Assembly: GCF_027580225.2 (NCBI RefSeq)
Contig: NC_073356.2
Coordinates: forward strand, 682,001-746,000
Reading direction: 5' to 3'
DNA length: 64,000 nucleotides
Source: Misgurnus anguillicaudatus
Lineage: Eukaryota > Chordata > Actinopteri > Cypriniformes > Cobitidae
Shown piece by piece: positions 46,443 through 57,579 of the stretch (positions are counted from its first letter, which is position 1; each line of letters opens with the position of its first letter). Under the pieces are notes generated by a model, which was not told where the DNA came from, did not search any database, and saw only the letters and a list, made by a program, of their open reading frames with translations. The position numbers and the translations under genes were made by a program.

Positions 46443-49228
46443 ATTTTTGTCTAGAAAAATATTTGAAACAGACATGCATTTTCTGATGTAAAGGTTTTTG
46501 GAATCAATCAAGTCACAGTAAACTTGTTTATGGTGTATATGTAAAAACTTTATACCAAGTTTTGTTCATTCTAATTTCATATTTATTATTAACTATTGTA
46601 AACCTTATTGTTATAGTTTTGTTGCATTTACTTTGTATTATGTGTCTCTAATCTCTTATCTGCTGTTAGTCCTTCAATTCAATGAATTTAAGATCACTCT
46701 TGCAGTGATGGTACTAAACCTCTTTGATACCTGATTAAGATCAGCTGTAGAGAGATGGATTTCAGAGAATCTTCAAGTGTTTATTTCTGGAAATAACCGA
46801 GCACAGATCCAACCTGACTAATAAGAATAACAGGCTTGAATGATTACCCACAAAAGTACAAAGCAAACTGGATTTTTCACATCTATTTTCATTATTGTGG
46901 AGATAAATATAATGAGTTGAACAGGGTCCATGCTTACCAAAGCAAACACAAATCACCTGACTGGAAATTAATTTGCATTTGCACATTTTAAGAACTCAAA
47001 GACACATGAAATTGAGCTTATGTAGCTATAGGCATTTGTGTTAACATTGTGTAAGTTTTAGCATTTACACAATGCATAATCTAAGCCAGGATTAAGTTCT
47101 CTCATCCTTCATCTCCCAGCGGACAACTCAGATTTTCACTTTTAAAGGATTGCTGTTGTTATTTTATATTTTATATATTTATATTCTCTGATCCCCACTG
47201 ATCAGCCTGTTTGGCACACCTGTTTCACTGCTATCAATTTCCCTCTCTGTCTTTTCAATTTGAGCTTTATGTTTCAGGATTAGTGTAGAGAGAGTCACAC
47301 TTTACCAGTTCAAGAAAGCAGATCGGGGAAAACAAAGGGAGGAAGATTTGATTCCAGACATCACAATCTGCCAAACCCGATTAGGATGCCCATAATCCCA
47401 CATAACCTTTTTGATCCCTGGAATTACAGAACGCTCAGAAGATGTTGTGCAGACCCACACATATCACCCTTTCTCGGGTAAACCGTCCAGATAAACAGTA
47501 TCATGTTCTGTTGTTCGTTACGAGTTGTGCTTTTGATTTGCAGAGCTACAGAAAAAAAATAATCTGAATTCTATCTCCTAAAACCTTCAAATTAAGACAT
47601 GGAAACTCTCATTAGTCACATAAATGAAAATGTGTCAAATAAATCAAAACTATTCATGGTAAAATACATTGTTTCTTAAAGGAAAACTTTATTGTTTTAA
47701 TACTAATGCAGGTCAGATGTCTTAATAGAATTGTCTGTCAAAGGTCTTTAATTTTAGGTCTAAAATATACAAACATGAGACAAACCATTAATAAGATTTC
47801 AGAAGTGAGGCAAAGAAAAAAATATGACATGACTTTAACTTGGTATATTTATAGATTTGCTTAGAATGATGCAATGCTATGGTTTTCGAATTCTCAAAAT
47901 CTTTTGGGTTTGTCTGATGCCTTTGTAATTGGCCATTTCTGTTTATATGCTTTAAATGAGAAAGGTTTAATTTTGTATGTGGGGGGTAATCAAAGGTTCC
48001 GAAAAGAAGCATTTCGTCCTTATCACTTTATAACCTTTCTCCACAACAAATAGTCTCTTGTGCAGCTGAAAGGTTCTGTGGATGTTGAAGGAAGTTTTAT
48101 TTTGATGTGTAAATATGTATAAATTCTTCATATTCTTTTAAAAATTGTATATTTAATTTTTTTATTGCCTGAAAAGTGATTGTGTTAAGACGGTCTGCAC
48201 TGTATCATTCAGAGAGTATTAAAACCAGTGACATCTATATGTGTTGAATTAGTAAGGTTTAGTTCGTGTGTCTGTGGCTAGTGCAAAATCACTGTAGGGG
48301 GTTTGTTTATCATTTCTCAGTTCACAGAGCTGAAGAAAGTTATTCAAACTCTCCTGAGCTCTATTAGTTCTTACTAAGTCACTTTCGATCCCTCTCATTT
48401 CCCCTTCGTTCTCTCTTCTGAGTCATATCGAAAGCTTTCCATGCGCTCTTATATAAGATTATCAATTTTAAATGGAAAATGGGTAAATCACAGAAACTTC
48501 AAAGAGATTTTTTAAAAACTTCACATTTGCTGATCTCAATTTTCACCAGCAAATCACTTTGTTTCTCTGGACTCTTTACATACCCACACAACCACAAACA
48601 GAAAATGTTTGACCGCAGGTCAAAAAGGGACAAACGCTATTGGGTTAAATCAACCCAGGAAATGTTTATATTTGGCCCAAAAATAGGTTAAAAGAAATTA
48701 CAACTCAACGGGTTAGTCCCGTTTTGACCCAATGTTGGGGCCACTATAAATGTTTATGTGACCGGGTATATCTGTGTACCAGGATTAGGTAAGCTGTGAT
48801 GGACAGCTGATATCACCTATCAGGGAGGCAGTGGGGCTCCAGAGATTTTCTGATGCAGGTGCTATGGGGATGCTCAACACTTAAGAGAAGGTGCTTAAAA
48901 TTTTGGGGCCTTTCATTAAGGAGGTCGCATCGGGCCACCCTTTATACACGCGTACATGCCCGCATTGACTAGCCTATACTCGTTCCACGACTATGTAAAA
49001 GTATTCAACACAAGGGCTATAGATACAACATACATAAGCTTGCCAATGTAAACCTCTGAAAATAATATTTCACAGTTCTGTCCCAGTCTAGCCCTAAATA
49101 CAACGGAGCAGCAAACGCAGCAACAGACACTGTGCACGCTTCGGCTTAAAATGCTCAGATCACGAAATCACACAGCCAGTTACCAACACTAGTGATGAAT
49201 CAGCATTGTTTCTATTGTTGGAGCATCA
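46443..49228. other. Long stretch without gene or clear transposon
   Basis: 2.8 kb with no convincing coding region on either strand, no TIR pair and no LINE or LTR similarity. It is one of two long transposon-poor blocks away from tmem200b. It may hold regulatory or conserved non-coding sequence, for example 47190-47460, which has a more even base composition; this is inference. Confidence 0.4.
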
Positions 49229-49230
49229 TA

Positions 49231-49500
49231 GGGTGACCATACATGCCATTCTTACCGGTCCTGTCCAGGATTTCGGGTGCATCTTCTGGAAGTCGTATTT
49301 GTCTGCCGCATACGTCAAAGAGGATTATTATTATTATTACAGAAAAGCAACCGTTACATTTTAAGGTAAGAATGAAACTACGATTGTATATCTTATGTTT
49401 TTAACTGAATGGCGTATGCAGTCAACAAATACGACTTCCGGAAGACGCACCGAAATCCTGGACAGGACACGTCCGGGAAGAATGACCCGTATGGGCACCC
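49231..49500. mobile_element. Hairpin MITE with GGGTG ends
   Basis: The left half (GGGTGACCATACATGCCATT, CCTGTCCAGGATTTCGG) is mirrored by the right half (CCGAAATCCTGGACAGG, AATGACCCGTATGGGCACCC). TA flanks both ends (49229-49230, 49501-49502). The centre near 49345 is an ATT run. Non-coding; the open frames on both strands here follow the palindrome. Confidence 0.8.
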
Positions 49501-49502
49501 TA

Positions 49503-49898
49503 TAGATGTAACAATGCAGAGCCAAGATTTTTTCTTTAACCACCAAATTAATTCATTTTGTAATAGCCAACAGAGGGGAAAATCAAGCACTTATCATAGA
49601 CGTCTTCACAACAAAACAGCATCATCAATGATGTTGACGCAGTCAAGGGTCCTCGTTCTCTCCGTATTTATAGCCAAAAGTGCCAGATTGGTCCTGTGTC
49701 CACTGCTGTTCCTCAGGTAGTTTTTGGTGTATCCATTTTGGTGTATTTTACTTGGCTAAATTTCCAAACTCGCTATCAAAAACAAACTGCCATGTGTTAA
49801 GGTCAAAAGTTCACCGGGCGCTGCACCCATTGGCCAAAGAAGATCACATGTTTGGACGTCATGATATTTTAGCTAAATATATATTTTTAAATTATTAT
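49503..49898. other. Intergenic, nothing recognised
   Basis: About 400 bases. No supported gene or repeat. Confidence 0.35.
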
Positions 49899-50097
49899 TT
49901 AAAGCAACACTATGTAGTTTTTTTTACCTTTAAATAATGTCTCTAAATTATTTCAGTGAAAGAACAACTTTTAACTGGATAAATTGTACTGTTGCTGCAA
50001 CCTGAGCAGCCTCCTAGTTGCTACAAGCACACTCTGAAAGTGGAGGTGGAGGGTAGGAAACACAGCACCGCCCCTCCCTGCCTGCAGAACGCATACT

Positions 50098-50799
50098 CGT
50101 AAGCACACATTAGACTTAATTCTGTCACTCGGACTCAATATTAATGACATCAAAATATCACCTCAGAGTGATGCAGTTTCTGACTATTACCTTGTGTCAT
50201 ACACTGTACTTCTAGATAGGATCACTCAATCCACAACATGCTACAGATTAGCCAGAACAATAATTTCCACCACTACAGATAGCTTTATTAGCACTCTTCC
50301 AGACCTGTCCCAAATTAAACATGTAGCAGATAACTGTGACGATCTAGATATTGTAATAGAAAACCTAAACAAGGTCTGTTCTAACACATTGGATGCCGTT
50401 GCTCCCATTCGAAAAAAGAGAATAAAAAAAACCCCGCCAGCTCCATGGTATGACCATCACACCGCAGCCCTCAAAAAGGCAACTAGGAAAATGAAAAGAA
50501 ATTATATAAGCACAAAGTTAGAGGTTTGGCGTGCAGCATGGAAAGAGAGTGTTAAACACTACAGACAGGCTATTAAAACCGCCAGATCTACCTATCTTAG
50601 CAAGCTTATAAATGAGAATCATACTTACCCTCGTTTCCTCTTTAGCACAGTTGCAACTGACTAGAAACAAAGAACAAACAGAAACCAATAGTAAACTTTA
50701 ACACAATAGTAACGACTTCATGACCTTCTTTTCCAATAGATGAGCTCTCTAGACTAGTTACATCATCCAAATCATTGTCCTGTATATTAGACCCCATCA
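50098..50799 (+). pseudogene. L2 LINE fragment: end of endonuclease to start of RT
   Basis: Begins with codons for THTRLNSVTRTQ/LILS-like endonuclease end, then the 156-codon frame at 50194-50664 (MSYTVLLDRITQ ... APWYDHHTAALKKATRKMKRNYI ... YRQAIKTARSTYLSKLINENH), which is the linker between endonuclease and RT of L2-type elements. Past the stop at 50664 the L2 continues to ATTAGACCCCAT (50799), matching the 5' end of copy A read in reverse. It is the only L2 piece here from that part of ORF2. Confidence 0.7.
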
Positions 50800-51158
50800 G
50801 GGGCGTGTCTAGAGGCGGGGCATGGGGTGGCAATGTAAATGTATGATGATTTTATCAGACAATGTCACATTTAAATCAGTATTTTAGCAGAATAAAGTAA
50901 CAGCTGGTTGGATTAAACACGAGGTGTTATTGGGTCGTGTTTAGTCACTATTTTAAACTCCTTCTTTATGTTTGACAACAGAACAGATATTATGTAAAAA
51001 TAGCATTCAGTTGTGTTAAAATACAATATAATAAACAATGAAAGTCAGATCAGACAGAGTAGAAAAACAGATTTTTAAGTAATATTTTCCCAAACGGTCC
51101 TGATATGTCAGAACGTTAACTAATACCAACTACATGCAACTCTGTGTACTTTAGATAC
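50800..51158. other. Possible hAT end, otherwise unassigned
   Basis: Starts CAGGGGCGTGTCTAGAGGCG, a hAT-like end interrupting the L2, but no matching right end was found. The rest is AT-rich and unassigned. Confidence 0.35.
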
Positions 51159-51423
51159 TTAAAGGAATAGTTCACTTAATTTAAATGGTTAAATGGTCAT
51201 ATACCTAAACTTGTTTCAAACATGTATGAGTTTCTTTCTTATGCTGAACACAAAAAAGAAAAGAGTTAAGAATGTTGGTAACCAAAATCAGTTGATGGAT
51301 CCCATTGACTTCATATGTAGGAACAAAATAACATGGCAGTCAATGGGGTTCATCAACTTTCTGGCTACTAAGATTCTTCAAAATATTTTATTTTGTGTTT
51401 AGCAGAAGAAAAACTCATACAAG
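51159..51423. repeat. Hairpin MITE, right end missing
   Basis: Left end TTAAAGGAATAGTTCACTTA; mirrored halves around about 51315 (GGATCCCATTGACTTC versus CAGTCAATGGGGTTC, and TTAAGAATGTTGG versus CTAAGATTCTTCAA). The right arm stops where L2 sequence begins. Confidence 0.7.
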
Positions 51424-53727
51424 TACAACAGCAACTTATCCTTCAATAGTCATATCGCCAACGTCTGCCGCACAGCATTCTTCCATCTTAGAAATATCTT
51501 GAAAATACGCCATATACTGTCTACATCTGACGCAGAGAAGCTTATCCATGCTTTTATGACCTCTAGAATAGACTATTGTAACTCGCTACTCGGGGGATGC
51601 CATGCAAATCAAGTAAACAAGCTTCAGCTAGTTCAAAACGCTTCTGCAAGGGTACTTACTCGATCTAAAAAGTATGACCACATAAGCCCAATTCTGGCAT
51701 CTTTACACTGGCTACCAGTTAAATATCGCATACAATTTAAAATATCACTAATCACCTACAAAGCTTTAAATGGCCTAGCACCCTCATATCTTAGAGAATT
51801 ACTATCAGAATACAATCCATTTCGCAAAATTCTGGTCGCAAAATTCTGGTCTCTTGATTATCCCTAGACTATCAAAAGTGTCTAAAAGTGGAAGATCCTT
51901 TTCCTACTTAGCCCCTAAGCTCTGGAATGATTTACCAACCGATGTCCAAGAATCAGACACAGTCGATCATTTTAAATCTAGACTTAAAACTTTTCTCTTC
52001 AACAAAGCATTCGCATAATTTCTCTAGTAAAGGTACTTAACTCGAAATAGTTATTTGTACGGAACAAAGCACTCGCAGTCATAACACAGACCAACCAAAT
52101 AAATAAATAAAAACCTTATCTTATCGTATGGTCGGGTTGCGATTTTGGAACTTTCGTGTTCTTGTGAATAGGATGCCATACAGACCCGTTTGCCACTGAA
52201 CCTGCATTAACGACGACAGTGGGGCTTCCGGCCTTAGTCAAACGGGTTGGCACGTATGGTTGGGTTGTGATTTTGGCATTTTCTTTGTTTTGCGAATAGT
52301 ATGCCATACAGACCCGTTTGCCACTGAACCTGCATTAACGACGACAGTGGGGCTTCCGGCCTTAGTCAAACGGGTTGGCACGTATGGTCGGGTTGGGATT
52401 TTGGCGTTTCGTGTGTCTTGTGAATAGTATGCCATACAAACCCGTTTGCCACTGAACCTGCATTAACGACGACAGTGGGGCCTCCAGCCTTAGTCAAACG
52501 GGTTTGCACGTATGGTTGGGTTGTGATTTTGGCGCTTTCTTTGTCTTGCGAATAGTATGCCATACAGACACGTTTGCCACTGAACCTGCATTAATGACGA
52601 CAGTCGGGCCTCCAGCCTTAGTCAAACGGGTTGGCACGTATGGTCGGGTTGCGATTTGGCGCTTTCATGTATCTTGTGAATAGTATTCCATACAGACCCG
52701 TTTGCCACTGAACCTGCATTAACGACGACAGTGGGGCCTCCAGCCTTAGTCAAACGGGTTGACACGTATGGTCAGGTTGCGATGTTGGCGTTTTCTCGTG
52801 GTCTTGTAAATAGTATGCAATATAGACCCGTTTGCCACTGAACCTGCATTAACGACGACAGTGGGGCCTCCAGCCTTAGTCAAACGGGTTGACACGTATG
52901 GTCAGGTTGCGATGTTGGCGTTTTCTCGTGGTCTTGTAAATAGTATGCAATATAGACCCGTTTGCCACTGAACCTGCATTAACGACGACAGTGGGGTTAC
53001 AGGCCTTAGTCAAACGGGTCGACAGGTTTCATTTTCTCTTAAAGACTGGAAGGTGACCCTTAGTTACCATATATACCGTCGCAGTGGGCCCCCAATTTGC
53101 AAAATCCTCAACTGTGGATAATATAATTATGCCGCAATAGTTAGTCTGTCTGAAACTAAGCTGATTAAACCACATCACTGTGTGACAGTTGCATTACATG
53201 TGAACGGCCCCTACGCTAATATGATTTTGTTTTTCTCTCCCTGTCTCGACCCCGAGGACAATGGGACAAACAGACCCAGTTCCGGTAGATGTGAAAGTCG
53301 GCACACCTCTGATCTACTGGTCGTCCTTCACCGTGATGCCCAGCTGATCCCTGACCAACCATCACCGGCAGAACCCGCTTAATTTCTGCTTAATCTCCTT
53401 ATCCGTTTATATGTGTGTATATACATATATATCTCCCAAGGGTTTTTCCCTCCTAGGACTTTTTTTATTTCCTCGGCTAAACAGCCCGGGGAGGCAGCCT
53501 TCTTGGGCTTAACTTAGCTTCCTCTTCTAGACGTTACATTAGTAATACGCTCGCTTATAATGTCGGGTCATAGCCGTAGCAAATTTGACTGCTTGTGCTT
53601 TCGTGTATTATGTTGTGCTATCTGTCGTTTTTCTGTGCTTTTACTGCTTCTATCAATGTAAAGCTGCTTTGAAACAATTAAGTATTGTGAAAAGCGCTAT
53701 ATAAATAAAATTGAATTGAATTGAATT
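51424..53727 (+). mobile_element. L2-type LINE 'C', 5'-truncated, carries the minisatellite
   Basis: On the + strand it starts within ORF2 (SNLSFNSHIANVCRTAFFHLRN), continues through the 122-codon frame 51499-51867 (LIHAFMTSRIDYCNSLLGGCHANQVNKLQLVQNASARVL), and ends in the tail AAATAAAATTGAATTGAATT at 53703-53727. The 3' region carries seven minisatellite units. It is collinear with copy A in reverse orientation. A short internal duplication (GCAAAATTCTGGTC twice at about 51824-51850) adds a frameshift. Confidence 0.88.
52128..53020 (+). repeat. Minisatellite, seven units of 128-130 bp, inside L2 'C'
   Basis: Anchor TGAACCTGCATTAACGACG recurs about every 128 bases from 52195 to 52965. The two units 52731-52860 and 52861-52990 are identical over 130 bp. 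Homologous to the five-unit array at 32773-33415 on the opposite strand. Confidence 0.95.
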
Positions 53728-53802
53728 GATTAGAAGAGTGTCTGATACCAGGCACTGTTGCGCTTTTTTTAACCACATGGAAACTACATAGTGTTGCTTT
53801 AA

Positions 53803-54599
53803 CTCCCTTTTTTAACAACATGAAAACACTATTCAAACATGACATTAAAATATAAATAAAAAAAATTACAAACCACATGGCGGTGCTGGGCGGGTGCTAT
53901 GGATATTATAGCCGGAGCTACAGCACCACCTAGCTCCTCCCTGGCGCCGCCACTGCAGGAAGGGGCAGTCCCCTTTTAAGGGCAGATTGGCTGCTGCCTG
54001 GAATGTGTCAGGTCCGGCTTTCCCCCTTGGTGTTTAGCAATGATAGTGGCAGGTGAGCTTTGCTAATGTGCTATTGTAAGTAGTTTTAATCTGTTTATGT
54101 CATTAAAAATAGGTTAGTGTTGGTTTGGTGTGTCGCTTGTCCATCGTGCTGGTGCCCTTGTGTACTTAAGTTGTTTACATGACTGTGTACCCTCAGTTGG
54201 TAACCTGAGGTTGGTTAACCTGTGGCTGTAAAATGGTAATTTGTCTGGGGTAATACCACTGTTCGGTAAGTGTCCAGCACAAATTCATAACGTTGAGTGT
54301 ATGATGTTGCGATTTAATATTAATATTATATTTGTTTATTTTAGGAGTCTGTGTTTCCTCTGTTGCTGCTTATTTGATTCTCATGCTGCTGTGTCGCACC
54401 GCTGTAAAAACGCCATTATCTTCACCACTATACACTGGACTGTACACTGTCTGAATTTTATTGCTACATTATATTTTAGAGTGGAGGATCATCCAGCGCA
54501 TTGGAGTTGGCCTATGGACTTTTGCGTCCGTGCCGTATGACTTGGGTCTACCGTGTAGCTCCACCTTCCATTTATTATTTTGTTTTGCTTTTCTTCTCA
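53803..54599. other. Unassigned; hAT-like right end at 53915-53956
   Basis: CTGGCGCCGCCACTG at about 53941-53955 looks like the right end of a hAT (CAGTGGCGGCGCCAG on the other strand) without a left partner. The open frame 54241-54540 shows no recognisable domain. Confidence 0.35.
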
Positions 54600-55260
54600 T
54601 AATACTTAGGGGTTCAAGCATGAAGTGCTAAAACTCCTTCTGTATTTGTTAGGATTTTTATTATTATTATTATTATTCTGCTGCCGTAAAACGAATAGTG
54701 CAGACCAAACCGTAAGGCCTAGAAACATGACATTTTGCCAAATGGTAGGTCTCAATTGTGTGTGAAGTTGACAGAGTATCAACACGATTGGCCTATATGT
54801 GGAGCTATAGTGATGACAAATGCGTTGATGCTCATAACTCCCACAATTTTTGTCCAAATATCAAGTGCCTTATATCACTGGAATCACTGGAAAACAAACT
54901 AGTCCTAGGTGTTTCGCCCGATCGGAACCAATCGAGTGCTGAAATATTTTTTATTCTTTTCAAATATGAAAAGTTATTTAAAAAGTGTAACTTTCGACTC
55001 ACCGTTGACACACCATTGATTGGCTATGACTGGAGACATGAATGAGGTATCGACACCAAATTTGGTACATTTATACATAAACTTATTCTAGGGTCATGTG
55101 CAAAAAAATGTCTAAATGTGGCGCTATAGTGATAACAAACGCGTTGAGGCTCATAACTCCCATAATGTATGTCCAAATTTCAAGTGCCTTATATCACTGG
55201 AATCACTGGATCAAGACAAACAAACTGTATGTCTTAGGTTTTGTTTAAGTGATTAAAAAT
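54600..55260. repeat. Fish repeat with internal direct duplication
   Basis: GGGGTTCAAGCATGAAGTGC and CTCCTTCTGTATTTGTTAGG followed by a TTA run resemble a common teleost repeat. A block of about 100 bases (GCTATAGTGAT, GCTCATAACTCCCA, CAAGTGCCTTATATCACTGG) occurs at 54799-54892 and again about 319 bases later. Confidence 0.6.
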
Positions 55261-55438
55261 GTTCCACTATTTTCGTTTGACACCCCTGCCAAAAGAAGAA
55301 TTTTTTCTTTACCTTTTCATAGTCTGTTGAACTTTTTTCCACTACATCTTTGTGCAACACAAAGGTCCTGTGAATGTTAAATGTTCATGTTTTTAAAAAG
55401 TTATTTCTATTTTGATATTCTCTATTAGAAATACTTAA

Positions 55439-57277
55439 AGTGCCCCTCTTATGACTGCTTTTTCAAGTTAAATAGGTGTATGAGTTCCATAAAGCATGTT
55501 TCAAATGTTGTTTGCTCGAAATAGCTTGTAGAAAAAGATTGTTACCCATCTCTAGGAGCCTCTGTTTCAGGGCATTTCAGATTGTGCTGTTTTGAGCTAG
55601 TCATTACATATTTATGAGCTGCTGCTCCTAACGTCATGTGCGCGTGCATAGTGATATCGTGAGCAGTACAGACCATACTGTGTTATTATTTTATATATTA
55701 TTATTATTAACGGTTTATGTTGCCAACAGACAAATCATGCAGAAAAGTATCACTAATAAGTACACTACAGGAGAAGAAACTCATGACACACAATGATTCC
55801 AGAGTCAATTGTTATGTAGCAGTTTTCCCTGGACAATGCTAACATATTCCCGTTATAAATCATTTTCAAACGCATTATTTTCGCAAATTACAGAAATTAA
55901 GACCCGGCGGGGGATGTATACTGCTTGTGGACCGCGTGCTAATTGCTAGAAGCTAGCGGGAGGTCCGGACCGTAAAGTTATAAGAGGCTTGGGGGTTAGC
56001 CTCGTCAGAAAAGCCGGGGCGGTAAGGCCCGGTCTCGGTGTGTCATACTAATCATCATAACACACAAAGATTCCACCATAAATTGTGATGTAGCAGTCTC
56101 AACAATACACTCGTTTTCCTTGGACAATACTAACATATTCCCGTTATAAAACATTTTCAAACGCATTATTTTCGCAAATTACAGAAATTAAGACCCGGCG
56201 GGGGATGTATACTGCTTGTGGACCGGGTGCTAATTGCTAGAAGCTAGCGGGAGGTCCGGACCGTAAAGTTATAAGAGGCTCGGGGGTTACCCTCGTCAGA
56301 AAAGCCAGGGCGGTAAGGCCTGGTCTCGGTTAGTTTGGCAAAACACTTTTAGTTTGGCAAAGCACTATTACTTAGTTCTTGTAGAACTTCAAAAAATAAA
56401 GCCGTTAAATATTTTTTTTAACCTTCAAAACCACGCTGTAAACTATCTAGCCTGCAAAAATATCTATATAGCCTACTGTTTACAACCAATTTTCACTATA
56501 CATTTAAAAGGTATTATTTACCGGATTAGCATCAATGTATGATCTCTGTTTTGAGATACAGATGCTCTAGCATCATAAATGTAGTATTGTGTGACAGAAG
56601 ATGACAACATCCAAAATATAACATGACTTCTTACCTTTTGTGTTGATACAACTATCGCGAATCGAATCCAGTCTGTTTCAGATGTGTGAATGATCCATGA
56701 AAGTCCAATAAAATACATCCAATGAACATTTTTGTCCACAAATGCGTATAATCCGTGAAATATAGATACATAGTCTGTTGTTTACATCAGATTTCACATG
56801 AAGGTCTTATCGCCGACAATCTGATGACTATTTGCTTCGTAACACACTGTATATAAGATTACTCCGGGTTCCAATAACCATGCGTTAAAACTTTGTTTTT
56901 AAAAGTAGGCGGGAGTGTTATCCATAATATCCAAATAGCGCTGTTATTTCAGTGAGACATGATAACAGCCGGGTATCAGCGAAGTGACTGACTGCTCTGT
57001 GCTCTCTCTAGCTCCCTGGTGGGTGGAGACCTGCGAGTGGGGTGGTGGGCGGAAAAATTCAAACTGAATGTGACGAAACGGCTAATTACGTAACAACGGA
57101 ACTGAGTTTGAACTCGCGCAATCTGAGACTCAAGGCAGAGGACATTCAGAAACCTGTATCTCACTCAAAACAGCATGGATTGTTTTTTTTCTAAGTTTGT
57201 ATGCGTGTGGGAGCATCAGAGACACAAAATAACACCCCAAAACCCAGAAAAAGTGAGTTTTTCATAATATGGGCACT
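55439..57277. mobile_element. TTAA-target non-autonomous element, 1.8 kb
   Basis: Ends AGTGCCCCTCTTATGA and the complement of AGTGCCCATATTATGA at a duplicated TTAA (55435-55438, 57278-57281). No transposase. It holds a 291-bp-offset internal duplication and a GC-richer right part. The frames at 56354, 56518 and 56976 are not supported as genes. Confidence 0.8.
55785..56330. repeat. Direct duplication inside the TTAA element, offset 291 bp
   Basis: CGTTATAAAnCATTTTCAAAC is at 55851 and again at 56142, followed in both by CAGAAATTAAGACCCGGCGG, GAAGCTAGCGGGAGGTCCGG and AAGGCCYGGTCTCGGT. About 200 bases are nearly identical. Confidence 0.92.
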
Positions 57278-57281
57278 TTAA

Positions 57282-57579
57282 AAATGGTGTATGCTTTGTT
57301 GGAATCTGACCTAAAATGACAAGTTTTTTTACCTTTTTGAAGTTGATAGAGTTAGCAAAGTACATTTTAAGGGTTCAAAAGCAAAATCACTGCACCCATA
57401 CCTTAAAATCACTACAAAACTAATAGATCAAGTCAAGAACAATATCATTAGGAAAATATATGTTACGACAAGAGCCTGGACAAGAATTTGTGTAGCATGT
57501 TCCTACAGCAATGGTGTGACGTTATACAGGACAAATCTACAGGATCGAGCAGTGTTAGAAATGTGACCAGTGAATCTTA
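57282..57579. other. Intergenic, nothing recognised
   Basis: About 300 bases between two mobile elements, no signature seen. Confidence 0.35.

Larger units (their letters stand above)
49903..53798. mobile_element. TTAA-target element containing L2 pieces
   Basis: Perfect inverted ends AGCAACACTATGTAGTTT at 49903 and its complement at 53781-53798, each next to TTAA (49899-49902, 53799-53802). Terminal parts 49903-50097 and 53728-53798 belong to the element; nearly everything between is L2 LINE and other repeats. No transposase seen. Confidence 0.75.
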
